Shown here: positions 1 to 7,741 of the stretch, piece after piece
How the letters are laid out: each line of letters starts with the position of its first letter
Numbering within the stretch: the first letter of the stretch is position 1
Source: a virus
Length of the DNA stretch: 25,304 nucleotides
Direction: 5' to 3' (one strand)
Virus record (IMG/VR): IMGVR_UViG_3300010883_014317
Span: 1-25,304 of that record
The notes under the pieces: generated by a model
Told to the model about the DNA's origin: nothing
What the model saw: the letters and a program-made list of their open reading frames with translations, nothing else
The model's database searches: none
Made by a program: the position numbers and the translations under genes

Positions 1-405
1 CTCCGCTTCTGAGTTTTTTGCTTCTTCATTTGTCCCTGTCGAGACGCTAACCACATGATTAAATATATCGTTTACCAAGTCCATGTGATCTGCGCCCAAC
101 GCCGCCACTACAGACGATGGATCGGTTAGCTCAGCATCGTCAACAATAACATTTTTATAATCAGACGTATATGCCGTCAAAACTTCCTTGAGAAGTTTCC
201 AATACTTATTAAACGAGTCTGGATCATCCTCGTCTACGGAAAGACCCCCAAAAAGGTTTACCTTCGTAGCCTTCTGAACTGTAAACATATCCTCAACAGT
301 TAGTGGCTTAAAAGTTAATGATATTTGCTCATTTTCTGGTAGCTCGTCGTTTTGGCCCCACTTAGGGATGTAGGTGCGCTCTTTCCTACTAATTCTTAGG
401 GCCAT
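1..405 (-). CDS. Tail assembly chaperone candidate (partial, C-terminus outside window)
   Basis: The reading frame opens with ATG at 405 and stays open to the window edge, giving the first 135 residues. A GAGGA ribosome-binding site lies 6 nt upstream and overlaps the stop of the preceding gene. The start (MALRISRKERTYIPKWGQND) and the acidic, helical composition are those of a small soluble tail-assembly protein. Position is the main argument: one gene separates it from the tail tube, where long-tailed phages keep their G/GT-type chaperone, which binds tape-measure protein before tail polymerisation. The programmed frameshift usual in that pair would lie beyond base 1 and cannot be checked here. 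No family motif is recognised with certainty; another minor tail protein is possible. Confidence 0.6.
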   Translation of the reverse strand, partial: MALRISRKERTYIPKWGQNDELPENEQISLTFKPLTVEDMFTVQKATKVNLFGGLSVDEDDPDSFNKYWKLLKEVLTAYTSDYKNVIVDDAELTDPSSVVAALGADHMDLVNDIFNHVVSVSTGTNEEAKNSEAE

Positions 406-413
406 GTTATTCC

Positions 414-731
414 TCAGTCGAAGGGGTTTGATCCCCAATGTGATTTGTTATTTACACGCTTTGCAATATACCAAACTGCCTTACTGGCAATAGCCATAAC
501 AACTAAAACCCACCAAGGTGTCTGGCTGAAATACCAAAGACCAAACTGGATAGGCCAATGCCCCGCGAAACTAGCAAGATGGTACCAGTTCCACTTTTTT
601 AGCTTATTTAACTTCGGCCACCACGATTGTTGTGAAAAGTGCTCATGGCTTGGCGATGCCCAGACATGAGTGAGGACGATCCCCAACTCCGTGGTGGCCG
701 AAATAAATACAACTAATAAGCAGTCTATCAT
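414..731 (-). CDS. Trp-rich small membrane protein, unknown function
   Basis: This is a 105-aa protein with a hydrophobic N-terminal segment (about residues 2-22) and a second one (about residues 70-90), so probably two membrane spans with a basic, aromatic central stretch between them. It is unusually rich in Trp (about ten) and His. It sits 2 nt after the tail tube gene and 8 nt before the chaperone candidate, so it is translated with the tail operon. No structural tail protein is expected to be membrane-embedded, so it looks like an inserted accessory gene (for example envelope targeting or superinfection exclusion). The function is not recognised. Confidence 0.6.
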   Translation of the reverse strand: MIDCLLVVFISATTELGIVLTHVWASPSHEHFSQQSWWPKLNKLKKWNWYHLASFAGHWPIQFGLWYFSQTPWWVLVVMAIASKAVWYIAKRVNNKSHWGSNPFD

Positions 732-733
732 TA

Positions 734-1978
734 TTACATGAAGCGAACTTTGAGTGAATCGTTACCGTTGGTCCCATAAGCGCGGCCCGACATAGAAATT
801 CTGACAGCCTCTTGCTCTGGAACGTCAAGCGAGGTAAAGTCCCACTCGGCTTTCTTCATTTCGATTTTCATCGTCTTATTGGATTGATCGCCAATATTGA
901 CTTCAATATCTGCCGAAGTATTAGTGACCATGTTACCCAGTAACTTCGTCACTTCATCCTTTTTAAGTATGAAATCCAAAGTAAAAGAAACATTACGGCG
1001 ATCATTACGCATGACGCGAGATGCCGAATCGTAACCAACCTCTTCGTTCAGCAATGCGCGATTATCCTCTATGGAAACAGTGCCGCCAAGATGATCTATT
1101 TTTGAAGTGTTTCCATTGAGCGACAAGAATCCAATACGCGCATGGAGGGGCGAACCCGCAGTGCTTTCAGTGGGATTGTAAGGGGCAACAACCTTGCCCG
1201 ACGAAGTAGTCGCACTGAGCGTCTCCGAATAACTAATAACATTCGAGGTGTAGTTTACAGTATCGACTGCGATACCAGAACCACCACCCGTATTCGTACT
1301 GGCGAAATTGGAGTTATCGACGAGCTGGAACACTGACCCAACAGTCAACTCCTTGGCATTATCCACTCTAAACGAACCCGCGCCCGTTGCAATGCTGGTA
1401 TATCCAGTACCAACAGACGTATTGCCAGTATAGCCGTAATCTTTGGCTTGTCCGCGAAACGTGACTTGACCAAGCCCATTATTGCCATTTGCGCCCCAAG
1501 CTATCTCTGCACCATTGACAATCGCCCCACGGACATGCTCCTGCAACTCAGCAAGACCACCGCCACCGCCAGTGCGAATACCACGCCGAATAGATAGAGA
1601 AGCCGTATGCGCCGTAGCTTGTATATACTCAATGCTCGTAGCACCTACAGACACATGGCCGAACAAATTCTCCCACAAGTGAGTATCATCTGGCTCAGTT
1701 GTCGCCGACCCAGAAGGTAGGATGAGCTTTGTAATCTCAAACTCTGCACTCTTGCGGCCAACGTAACGCTCCAAGTGATCCGCGCTACCAGACCTATCGG
1801 GACGAGGCTCGCGCTCTTCTGCTCCAGTAAACGTCTCCGACAGAGTACGCATGGCATTAACACCATTAATACGGGCAGTCACGCCGTAGCCCCCAGTTTC
1901 TTGGCCGACATATATGACGGTCTGTGAGCCAGGAAAAAGCTCACCCGCGCCACCAACGATAAGATTATTTCTTTTCAT
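734..1978 (-). CDS. Major tail protein (tail tube subunit)
   Basis: This is a 414-aa protein, the largest in the structural block, starting MKRNNLIVGGAGELFPGSQT. The composition is that of a beta-rich virion protein: many Gly, Ser, Thr and Asn residues, no Cys, and no membrane segment. The N-terminal Gly-rich segment followed by a long beta-rich body resembles major tail proteins of long-tailed phages. A Gly/Ser/Thr-rich stretch at roughly residues 180-270 could be a surface domain inserted into the tube fold. It lies between tail completion genes upstream and the chaperone candidate downstream, where the tube gene normally sits. The start overlaps the previous gene by 14 nt, with TGA inside the coupling region. 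A structural role is well supported; the exact identity rests on gene order. Confidence 0.68.
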   Translation of the reverse strand: MKRNNLIVGGAGELFPGSQTVIYVGQETGGYGVTARINGVNAMRTLSETFTGAEEREPRPDRSGSADHLERYVGRKSAEFEITKLILPSGSATTEPDDTHLWENLFGHVSVGATSIEYIQATAHTASLSIRRGIRTGGGGGLAELQEHVRGAIVNGAEIAWGANGNNGLGQVTFRGQAKDYGYTGNTSVGTGYTSIATGAGSFRVDNAKELTVGSVFQLVDNSNFASTNTGGGSGIAVDTVNYTSNVISYSETLSATTSSGKVVAPYNPTESTAGSPLHARIGFLSLNGNTSKIDHLGGTVSIEDNRALLNEEVGYDSASRVMRNDRRNVSFTLDFILKKDEVTKLLGNMVTNTSADIEVNIGDQSNKTMKIEMKKAEWDFTSLDVPEQEAVRISMSGRAYGTNGNDSLKVRFM

Positions 1979-2162
1979 CTGTGCCTTCTCCTTGACTATT
2001 AATAGCGGAAGCCGCCGATTCCTTCTTCACCCTCGCCTTAACATCCTTAACAGGTTTGTAGTTCTTGTTGGGCGCAGAGGGCATCTCCAAAATCTGCCCC
2101 GGCTCAACAAGGCGCGACCCATAACGAGCCGCCTCCTGTCCCTCATATCTAAATTTAGGCAT
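1965..2162 (-). CDS. Small basic protein in tail operon, unknown
   Basis: This is a 65-aa hydrophilic protein starting MPKFRYEGQEAARYGSRLVE with a Lys/Ala/Ser-rich, probably disordered C-terminus. Its stop lies 14 nt inside the tail tube gene, which suggests translational coupling and stoichiometric expression with the tube. An AGAGGAGGGC ribosome-binding region precedes the ATG at 2162. Short basic proteins of this kind often sit next to tail or head-tail genes. No family is recognised. Confidence 0.6.
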   Translation of the reverse strand: MPKFRYEGQEAARYGSRLVEPGQILEMPSAPNKNYKPVKDVKARVKKESAASAINSQGEGTDEKK

Positions 2163-2174
2163 TTTTGCCCTCCT

Positions 2175-2663
2175 CTACATGGTTTCTACTCGGATACGAA
2201 TCTGACCTTCTTGCATGAAATTGGGGTTGTTTTCTTCTGCTACAATTGGGGAGTACTCTTTATCCAAAAGAATAACGTCATTCACCTCGGATAATAATGT
2301 CCTGTTCTCTATTAGAACTTCCTCCACTGCTCTCACAGTTCGCTTTGTCCTACGACTCAAGATTTCTTCTGGCTCACCCCTGCTTATCAAAGCGACGGCT
2401 ACAGTCAAGAAATGATGCTCCAACCCATATCTTTCTTGGCCGTCAAATGGGTGTAGGTCTGTTCTCTCTCCAAGCACGGCAAACAAAGGAAATCCTACTG
2501 GATTAATTTTTTCCGATGTAAACATCAAATCATTGGGTATGTCCTCAAGTATTATCCCGTCGTTGTACTCGGCATCCAATGAGTCAATCTTTGCCACAAG
2601 CTTACTTTGCATGGTGGTGACTACCTGATCAGCCACCCACGCTATGTCCCGCTTGCCCGCCAC
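2175..2663 (-). CDS. Tail terminator / tail completion protein candidate
   Basis: This is a 162-aa protein beginning at GTG 2663, whose G overlaps the TAG stop of the upstream gene by one base. It has the size and alpha/beta look of tail terminator proteins: an N-terminal helix (VADQVVTTMQSKL), then a central strand-rich part including FPLFAVLGER and HHFLTVAVALISRG, and later helices. The strand order with an 'xHxxTVxVAL' segment is typical of phage minor tail/terminator folds (lambda gpU-like), which cap the tube and set the head-facing end. The order completion protein, then this, then tube fits. The assignment is by size, fold impression and gene order, not by a diagnostic motif. Confidence 0.5.
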   Translation of the reverse strand: MAGKRDIAWVADQVVTTMQSKLVAKIDSLDAEYNDGIILEDIPNDLMFTSEKINPVGFPLFAVLGERTDLHPFDGQERYGLEHHFLTVAVALISRGEPEEILSRRTKRTVRAVEEVLIENRTLLSEVNDVILLDKEYSPIVAEENNPNFMQEGQIRIRVETM

Positions 2664-3298
2664 TACCCTAACCTCTCAAATCCGAACGACTTCGTATTAA
2701 CCAAGTGCCTAAGTATCGCACTATTCCACTTTTTCCTCGCCGTGTCTGGAATCCTTATTAGCGTTCTTTGAGGCAACCCACCCTGCGGATTTCCCGCGTC
2801 ATGTATCCCTGCGTATTTTACACTAGTTCCAATTTCCATATATCTTCTATTAGACCTAAAAATGAAATTGGAATGCCCTCTCTGCGTCAAAGAAGCGCGC
2901 AAATTTCCCGACCGAACCAATATCCTACTTGCATTTTTTTTATACGGAGAGGACTTCTTTCTATCTATCGTAGATTGCTTTAATGGTGCCCATTTATTAT
3001 AACTGGAATTGGCCCCGCCCCGCTTAAAAACTGTCCCCTCTTTTGTTGCAAAATCATCGGCGATGTATTCCCACACTGGTGACATATCAGAGAGGCGATC
3101 CAACCTAATCTTATTAGCGGCAAGAGCGGCACTTGCGTCTACGCTTGCCGTAATAGATAGGTTGGTGTTTGGTTGCCCCCCCTGCGCCGATCCACCGCCC
3201 ATCGACAGCAACGAGCCAGCCACATCTCCCATCATAGAGCGCGCAGCAGGCCTAGCCGCAAACCTCGCCGCCACCCTAAGTACCACACCCCACGCCAT
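2663..3298 (-). CDS. Virion morphogenesis / tail completion protein (Mu gpG / P2 gpS-like)
   Basis: This is a 211-aa basic protein. An Ala/Arg-rich N-terminus (about residues 1-50) precedes a domain with WAPLKQSTIDRKKSS, ILVRSGNLRASLTQRG, and then IGTSVKYAGIHDAGNPQGG and LPQRTLIRIPD. The pattern 'W.pl...Ti.rK', 'L..tG.L..S' and 'G....Ya.iHq.G....ip.R.fl' is characteristic of the phage virion-morphogenesis family, which is needed for joining or finishing the tail. Its stop TAG overlaps the next GTG start, and its ATG overlaps the upstream stop by one base, so the three genes are coupled. The extra N-terminal Gly/Ala region is longer than in typical family members. Confidence 0.72.
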   Translation of the reverse strand: MAWGVVLRVAARFAARPAARSMMGDVAGSLLSMGGGSAQGGQPNTNLSITASVDASAALAANKIRLDRLSDMSPVWEYIADDFATKEGTVFKRGGANSSYNKWAPLKQSTIDRKKSSPYKKNASRILVRSGNLRASLTQRGHSNFIFRSNRRYMEIGTSVKYAGIHDAGNPQGGLPQRTLIRIPDTARKKWNSAILRHLVNTKSFGFERLG

Positions 3299-3801
3299 TA
3301 GAACTTCTTATCCCTTGTAAAAACTGGATCTTGCTCATCTCCACCCACCACAAAAAACCTACTCTGCGGCTTTTGCTCAGCGGGACGCAATCTGTACGCG
3401 CCCTCCCTTGTAGCGTCCGTAATGGCGATCTGACCTCGCTGGAATGACTGCCAAAGCAAGTTCCTCTGCTCCTGCAAAGCCGCGCCCTGCGCCGACACTT
3501 GTGCATTGCCACCCCTTGCCGCTATGTCCACTTGAGCCGCAACGTCCATCGCATGTATCTTGCCCAAAGTACCTGAAGTAGTGGAGTTTACCGAAGAAGG
3601 GACAGGCGTAACATAACCCATCTCTGCCAGAACCCCATTCATCACATCAAATGAGTCTCTAGTATATATAGTCAATACCTGTTTCTTCGTGGGGCGAGTC
3701 GTGGAGTTAAACGTAAGCCAAGGGACATACGCGCTGATCCGCTCAAAAGTAGCATAGCAATCCACCGACAACTCTAGATCTAACGTAGCATTGCGAGACA
3801 T
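3298..3801 (-). CDS. Head-tail connector candidate
   Basis: This is a 167-aa soluble protein (MSRNATLDLELSVDCYATFE start). It has an Ala/Gln-rich central segment (AAQVDIAARGGNAQVSAQGA, about residues 87-106) likely to be helical. It sits directly before the virion-morphogenesis gene, the slot usually held by a small head-tail adaptor or neck protein. The start follows the upstream stop with no gap and its own stop overlaps the next start. No catalytic motif or membrane segment is seen. The role is inferred from order and size only; a hypothetical neck protein is the safe reading. Confidence 0.48.
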   Translation of the reverse strand: MSRNATLDLELSVDCYATFERISAYVPWLTFNSTTRPTKKQVLTIYTRDSFDVMNGVLAEMGYVTPVPSSVNSTTSGTLGKIHAMDVAAQVDIAARGGNAQVSAQGAALQEQRNLLWQSFQRGQIAITDATREGAYRLRPAEQKPQSRFFVVGGDEQDPVFTRDKKF

Positions 3802-4083
3802 TTACTTTTTCCTACTCGTCAACTTCTTAGACGCGGATTTCACCACTTTCTTCTCTTCTTTTGCCACAATCTTTTCCGCGCCCTTCAAAAAGTATATATT
3901 TGCGCCAACGACCCCCCTATGACTCCAACCCTTCTTCACTAAATCAGCCCGTGCCTCCACTGACACAACAACATTAAAAGACCCCTTAGAAGACGGAGAC
4001 TTTGGATTGTCCTGTATATCAACGTCCTCCTCACCGCACTCAATACAAATATCATTAATGGCTTCTTTAACTGAATCAAGCAT
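3802..4083 (-). CDS. Small lysine-rich protein, first gene of structural operon
   Basis: This is a 93-aa protein. The start chosen is the ATG at 4083 because AAGGAGG lies 8 nt upstream. A longer in-frame start at 4134 has no ribosome-binding site and would run into the likely promoter/leader. The N-terminus is acidic (ECGEEDVDIQ), the middle is beta-like (FNVVVSVEARADLVKKGW), and the last 25 residues are Lys-rich (AKEEKKVVKSASKK) and probably disordered. A basic tail of this kind suggests nucleic-acid or acidic-surface binding. It is the first gene after the cassette terminator. No family is recognised. Confidence 0.55.
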   Translation of the reverse strand: MLDSVKEAINDICIECGEEDVDIQDNPKSPSSKGSFNVVVSVEARADLVKKGWSHRGVVGANIYFLKGAEKIVAKEEKKVVKSASKKLTSRKK

Positions 4084-4149
4084 CGGATAGCCCTCCTTTA
4101 TATAGTGTATTATCGGTGCGACTACAGTTCCCACGGAAATGTAGTGTAA

Positions 4150-4177
4150 AGTATAACAAAAAAAGGTGTTTTGTAAC
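4150..4177 (-). promoter_or_regulatory. Candidate sigma70-type promoter for the structural operon
   Basis: On the minus strand GTTACA (4177-4172, 4 of 6 to TTGACA) is 16 bp from TATACT (4155-4150, 5 of 6 to TATAAT). The -35 falls inside the terminator stem. It would give a leader of about 60 nt before the strong AAGGAGG of the 4083 gene. Such a promoter makes sense because the upstream operon ends at the terminator here. Two degenerate hexamers are weak evidence. Confidence 0.3.
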
Positions 4178-4206
4178 AGACTATAGCCCTATTACAAAAC
4201 ACCTTT
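4158..4206 (-). terminator. Strong rho-independent terminator ending the glycan cassette
   Basis: A perfect 15-bp inverted repeat (4162-4176 and 4192-4206, arm AAAGGTGTTTTGTAA) encloses a 15-nt loop. On the minus strand it is followed by seven T residues (4164-4158). It begins 22 nt after the stop of the SPASM radical SAM gene. On the plus strand the stem is followed by TTTACTTTTT, so it may also stop antisense transcription, but no plus-strand gene ends here. It separates the glycan cassette from the structural genes. Confidence 0.85.
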
Positions 4207-4227
4207 ACTTTTTCATTGAATGAAAAT

Positions 4228-5358
4228 TTAAGTAAAATTCACATGCACAGGATCTTCGCCTATGGGCAACGGATCGCTTGAATTGATTTCCTTGTTGGTG
4301 TTTTCAATAATCTCAGTAAACTGACAACGCTCACACTCTTGCGGGTTGAATTGGTCGAAGTCATCATGCTTATGCTTAGAGTCCCACATCTGCTTGAAAG
4401 ACTGCTCCTTTAGCGACCCAACTAATCCATGCAGATTATACGCGTAAACACAGCATCTATATACATTTAAGTCGCCGCCGATATAGGTTGTAAAGTGCTG
4501 ATATGAGCAAAATTCAAAATCTGGAGTACCTTTTTCAAGCTCGCCGTGCTTTTCCGACACTCTATTGATTACTGAAAATTTACTATCGCTGAAATCTTCA
4601 ACCGCCCTTACTGCGATATAGCCCATATCGTGCTTGCAATCCTCAAAAGGATCGGCATTATCTGGATTAAACATTAAACCCAATCTCACATTGTCGAATC
4701 CAATTTCCTTATAGAGCTTTACGGCATCGTGAATTTGAGTCCAATTTCTCGGAGTCACTACAAATCCCGCTCCAATTACTGGACGCTCACCCTGATCCTT
4801 ACACTCTTCCACAAGACTACGAACTCCCGAAAGCATCCTATCCCAAGACTTAGTACCAACACCCCTCTCCTCCGAGTAGTGATCAGCATTGGCGGCATCT
4901 ATAGACACCCTCATCCATGTCATATTGCGAATAACTTCCCTCTGATCCACCCTATGAAGCATATTCCCATTAGTTATTAGTGCCGTGTCAAATCCTAAAT
5001 CTTGCGCGTACTTAGCTATCTCCACGAAATCGGGATGCACGGTAGGCTCCCCGCCTCCAGTGAACTGAATAGCCTTTACATCCATTTTCTTGCAATCGTC
5101 TAGTATCTCAAACACCTTCTCTTTAGGGATCATCCTTCTTGGATTACGCGCCTTTCTTGACTGCCCCTCTTCTATTTGGAATAGCTGATTAGAGGTATAT
5201 CCAGACATCCTATATGCACAGAATCCGCAGTCGTGATTGCAGAAATCAGATATAATAATTTCCACATGCACCGGATACGGCTGTTTCCCAGAGCGAAGGG
5301 CCTCCATCCTGTCGGTGTGGTGGACGGGCTTGCTCGTTGAGTACACACTTAGAGGCAT
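4228..5358 (-). CDS. Radical SAM/SPASM domain enzyme
   Basis: This is a 376-aa protein. The classical radical SAM cluster motif CX3CX2C is at residues 40-47 (C40, C44, C47; CNHDCGFC). It is followed by a GGGEP segment (FTGGGEPTVHPDF) that contacts S-adenosylmethionine. The C-terminal region (about 284-346) has five Cys (one, a CC pair, then CERC) in the spacing of a SPASM or twitch domain that binds extra iron-sulfur clusters. Such enzymes make 5'-deoxyadenosyl radicals and modify peptides, proteins or sugars; the substrate cannot be read here. The ATG at 5358 was preferred over GTG 5364 because GGGGA sits at good distance. It overlaps the upstream gene by 10 nt and is the last gene before the terminator. 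Confidence 0.88.
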   Translation of the reverse strand: MPLSVYSTSKPVHHTDRMEALRSGKQPYPVHVEIIISDFCNHDCGFCAYRMSGYTSNQLFQIEEGQSRKARNPRRMIPKEKVFEILDDCKKMDVKAIQFTGGGEPTVHPDFVEIAKYAQDLGFDTALITNGNMLHRVDQREVIRNMTWMRVSIDAANADHYSEERGVGTKSWDRMLSGVRSLVEECKDQGERPVIGAGFVVTPRNWTQIHDAVKLYKEIGFDNVRLGLMFNPDNADPFEDCKHDMGYIAVRAVEDFSDSKFSVINRVSEKHGELEKGTPDFEFCSYQHFTTYIGGDLNVYRCCVYAYNLHGLVGSLKEQSFKQMWDSKHKHDDFDQFNPQECERCQFTEIIENTNKEINSSDPLPIGEDPVHVNFT

Positions 5359-5840
5359 TGGCACATCCCCGCGAATAGCTTGTCGAGTTGTCGCACAACA
5401 TCATTCCGAAACTGGTTTTGTAGGTCTATCGCTCGTTGTGTGTCTTTAAAGTCCTCAAGCGTAGACTTATAAGAGTCAGTGGTCTCTGTGGTAGCCCCTA
5501 TGTTGACCATTTCTTTTTTTAATCCTTGGACATGGGTCTGGAGTTGCCAGTAGGTGCTGTGGATAACAACAAGCCGACTAATACAGTCCCCAATAGTCTC
5601 GGGGACAGATTGGTCTTCCGACTCGTGGTCCTTGTGGTCGTGGTATCGTATGCGCCACTTTTGCTGTGGATTCACAAGGCCAGCCGTAGCGTCCATCATT
5701 AGGCGAGTAATCTCTTCTCTTAGGTCGCTGGCATCCCCTTCTAGTGCCTCAACGGCGTCTTTCTTGTCTTTGATTTTGAAGTGGTGCAACTTTAGGTCTA
5801 CAATTGCCAGTTCGTCAACCATATCGCCAAATGTCCTCAC
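5349..5840 (-). CDS. DUF4254-like helical protein of a glycan cluster, unknown function
   Basis: This is a 163-aa protein starting at GTG 5840, whose G is also the last base of the upstream TAG; AGGGGG lies just before it. A longer open frame reaches 5960 but lies inside the radical SAM gene and has no ribosome-binding site. The sequence is mostly helical and shows an internal repeat: TFGDMVDELAIVDLKLHHF (about 3-21) and TIGDCISRLVVIHSTYWQL (about 81-99). The 'DxLxIxxlKxxH' pattern resembles, from memory, DUF4254-type proteins encoded beside glycosyltransferases; this was not checked by search. The strict overlaps with both radical SAM genes suggest the three are produced together. Confidence 0.55.
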   Translation of the reverse strand: MRTFGDMVDELAIVDLKLHHFKIKDKKDAVEALEGDASDLREEITRLMMDATAGLVNPQQKWRIRYHDHKDHESEDQSVPETIGDCISRLVVIHSTYWQLQTHVQGLKKEMVNIGATTETTDSYKSTLEDFKDTQRAIDLQNQFRNDVVRQLDKLFAGMCQCL

Positions 5841-7741
5841 TATACCCCCTCTATGTGCCGATAGGTGTGCTTCATAGGACTTCGGGCAACAAGCTTGCCC
5901 AACCCCTGCGGTGTGGTGCCAAACAGTTCTAACTGCGAAGTGAAGAACTCTTTTTGCCAATCCTCATAAGCAAATTTCAACTTATAAGGCGATGACCCCA
6001 ATTTCGGGATCTCAGCAAACCCCGCCTCTTCTAGTCCCACAAAATCATAAGAGAACTCCCCCGTATCTACTTCATCTAATCGTGAGAGATAACCCTTTTT
6101 GAGATGGCAATAGTCTTGCAAATCTAAGAGATAATCAACTTGCTCTTTTCCAAGGTGGGATAGGTATGTTCGTGCTAGCCTGTAGACAAAGTCATTGAGA
6201 AGGTGGGCGTTGTAAAACATAAGACTGCCTTGAGCATTATATAGTAGATTATTACCAATTGTCCCATTTTCAATACCCTCTTTGGACACTTGGTTACTAA
6301 ATTCATCTTCCGCGCCACTAAAAAACTCGTCATAAATTTCCACAATCTCACTTGGTGCATCCTTATCCAATATTGACTGATGTAAGTAAAGAAGGAAGTC
6401 GGAATACTTCTCACCCAAAGCCTTCATCATCTGGCTTAGCTCAAAGAAAATGCGCTCATTGTAAAATAATGCCACTGTCAACCCAAAGCCTCTACACCAA
6501 GTGTAATCATCGTAAGTCATATCATTATGACTAACTACAATCTCTTCAGTCTCAGCTATACAATGCTCATCACCATAAAATGAATACACCCCAAAAGACC
6601 GTTGTAGTATTCGCGTTTTGTACTCGATGCCGTATTTTTCCTGCTCGGCTGTTGTACCTAGCTGACTGCCATTCAGTAAATTAAGTTGGTGCATACGGAT
6701 CTGATCAAAGCCTATGTCCACCAACTCACAAATTCCTTCGGAGTGCTTTTCCTTGGTGTCTCCAGGCAATCCCAAGATCAACTCCGAGTAAGTATTCGCC
6801 TTGCCACTCTGTAGAGTGTTCGACATCCCAACCATCTCGTCGTGCGATATGTTTTTACGAGCAATCTTAGACAATACGTCAGCATCTAATGACTGTACCG
6901 ATGCGGCAATGCGAAGCGCACCCCCCATATTGGCAGAAACCTCCATTACTCTAACTTTATTGTTTTTACCCGTAGAGGTGTTTATGTATTGCGGGAAGCC
7001 ATATTCGGCTTGTATCTCCCGCACGGCCTCGCTAAACACAACATCCTCCTTGAACATACCGAAATTTGCATCAGCAAAGAAAAGCGTCTTTCCTTTATAT
7101 CGCTGAGCAATGTATGTGAGTTCATCAATTAATCGCTGTGTCTCATACTTATGAACCTTACTACGCGACTGCTCCCCGTCCACGCAAAAAGTACAGGAAA
7201 AGGGACAGCCCCTATTCGACTCCATGATGGGGGTGAGCTTGGGATCAGCTAAAAACTCATCCAGCATACCATTTAGGTAGGGGGAGGGGGTTTCGTCCAT
7301 ACTCATCACGCGATTATGTCCGAATACTCCCGGCATCTTGCCTACGTCACCGCCCGCACTAACAAACTGATTGACTAATTCTGCGAAAGCACACTCACCC
7401 TCGCCCTCTATATAGAAGTCATAAGGACGCTCCGACAACCACACCTCACGGATATCCATCTCTAATGGGAACTCAGGACCACCCCCGACCATCAAAATTT
7501 CTGGGTGGGCTTTCTTTATTAGTCGCGCAATCTCTACAGAGAGTGTGGTATTCCACATGTAGTTAGAAAAGCCCATAACATCAGGGGGCTGTTCCATAGC
7601 TTTTTCTAAACTTACCACGCTCTTAAATATTTGCACTTCAGCCCCCAAGTGCTTCGCCGCATAACTACCAATACAGGCTATAGCATATGGAACCACCTCA
7701 GATCCACCATCATGCGTTAGATCGCATAGATATATTTTCAT
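5840..7741 (-). CDS. B12-binding-type radical SAM enzyme
   Basis: This is a 633-aa protein. The start is ATG 7741 (ATGA overlap with the upstream stop, GGGAG 5 nt before); an in-frame GTG/ATG further upstream would be inside the neighbour. Residues 1-125 form a Rossmann-like cobalamin-binding domain (PPDVMGFSNYMWNTTLSVEI, MVGGGPEFP, and the hinge FYIEGEGECAF). No DxHxxG motif is seen, so cobalamin would bind without a protein histidine ligand. The radical SAM motif CX3CX2C is at C179, C183 and C186 (RGCPFSCTFC), followed by a TIM-barrel part (SELILGLPGDT). A long C-terminal domain (about 400-633) is helical and unassigned. Family members do radical methylation, ring closure or C-C chemistry. 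The substrate is unknown; context points to a sugar or a small decorating group. Confidence 0.88.
   Translation of the reverse strand: MKIYLCDLTHDGGSEVVPYAIACIGSYAAKHLGAEVQIFKSVVSLEKAMEQPPDVMGFSNYMWNTTLSVEIARLIKKAHPEILMVGGGPEFPLEMDIREVWLSERPYDFYIEGEGECAFAELVNQFVSAGGDVGKMPGVFGHNRVMSMDETPSPYLNGMLDEFLADPKLTPIMESNRGCPFSCTFCVDGEQSRSKVHKYETQRLIDELTYIAQRYKGKTLFFADANFGMFKEDVVFSEAVREIQAEYGFPQYINTSTGKNNKVRVMEVSANMGGALRIAASVQSLDADVLSKIARKNISHDEMVGMSNTLQSGKANTYSELILGLPGDTKEKHSEGICELVDIGFDQIRMHQLNLLNGSQLGTTAEQEKYGIEYKTRILQRSFGVYSFYGDEHCIAETEEIVVSHNDMTYDDYTWCRGFGLTVALFYNERIFFELSQMMKALGEKYSDFLLYLHQSILDKDAPSEIVEIYDEFFSGAEDEFSNQVSKEGIENGTIGNNLLYNAQGSLMFYNAHLLNDFVYRLARTYLSHLGKEQVDYLLDLQDYCHLKKGYLSRLDEVDTGEFSYDFVGLEEAGFAEIPKLGSSPYKLKFAYEDWQKEFFTSQLELFGTTPQGLGKLVARSPMKHTYRHIEGV

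Noticed and set aside
4228-5840. RiPP (modified peptide) pathway with a radical SAM/SPASM enzyme
   Set aside because: No precursor-like peptide with leader and Cys/Thr/Ser-rich core, no protease or exporter is nearby; the 38-aa and 63-aa proteins do not fit. Sugar or small-molecule chemistry suits the neighbours better.
5841-5960. Upstream extension of the DUF4254-like gene to ATG 5960
   Set aside because: It lies inside the radical SAM gene in another frame, and the GTG at 5840 has a ribosome-binding site and a stop-start overlap.
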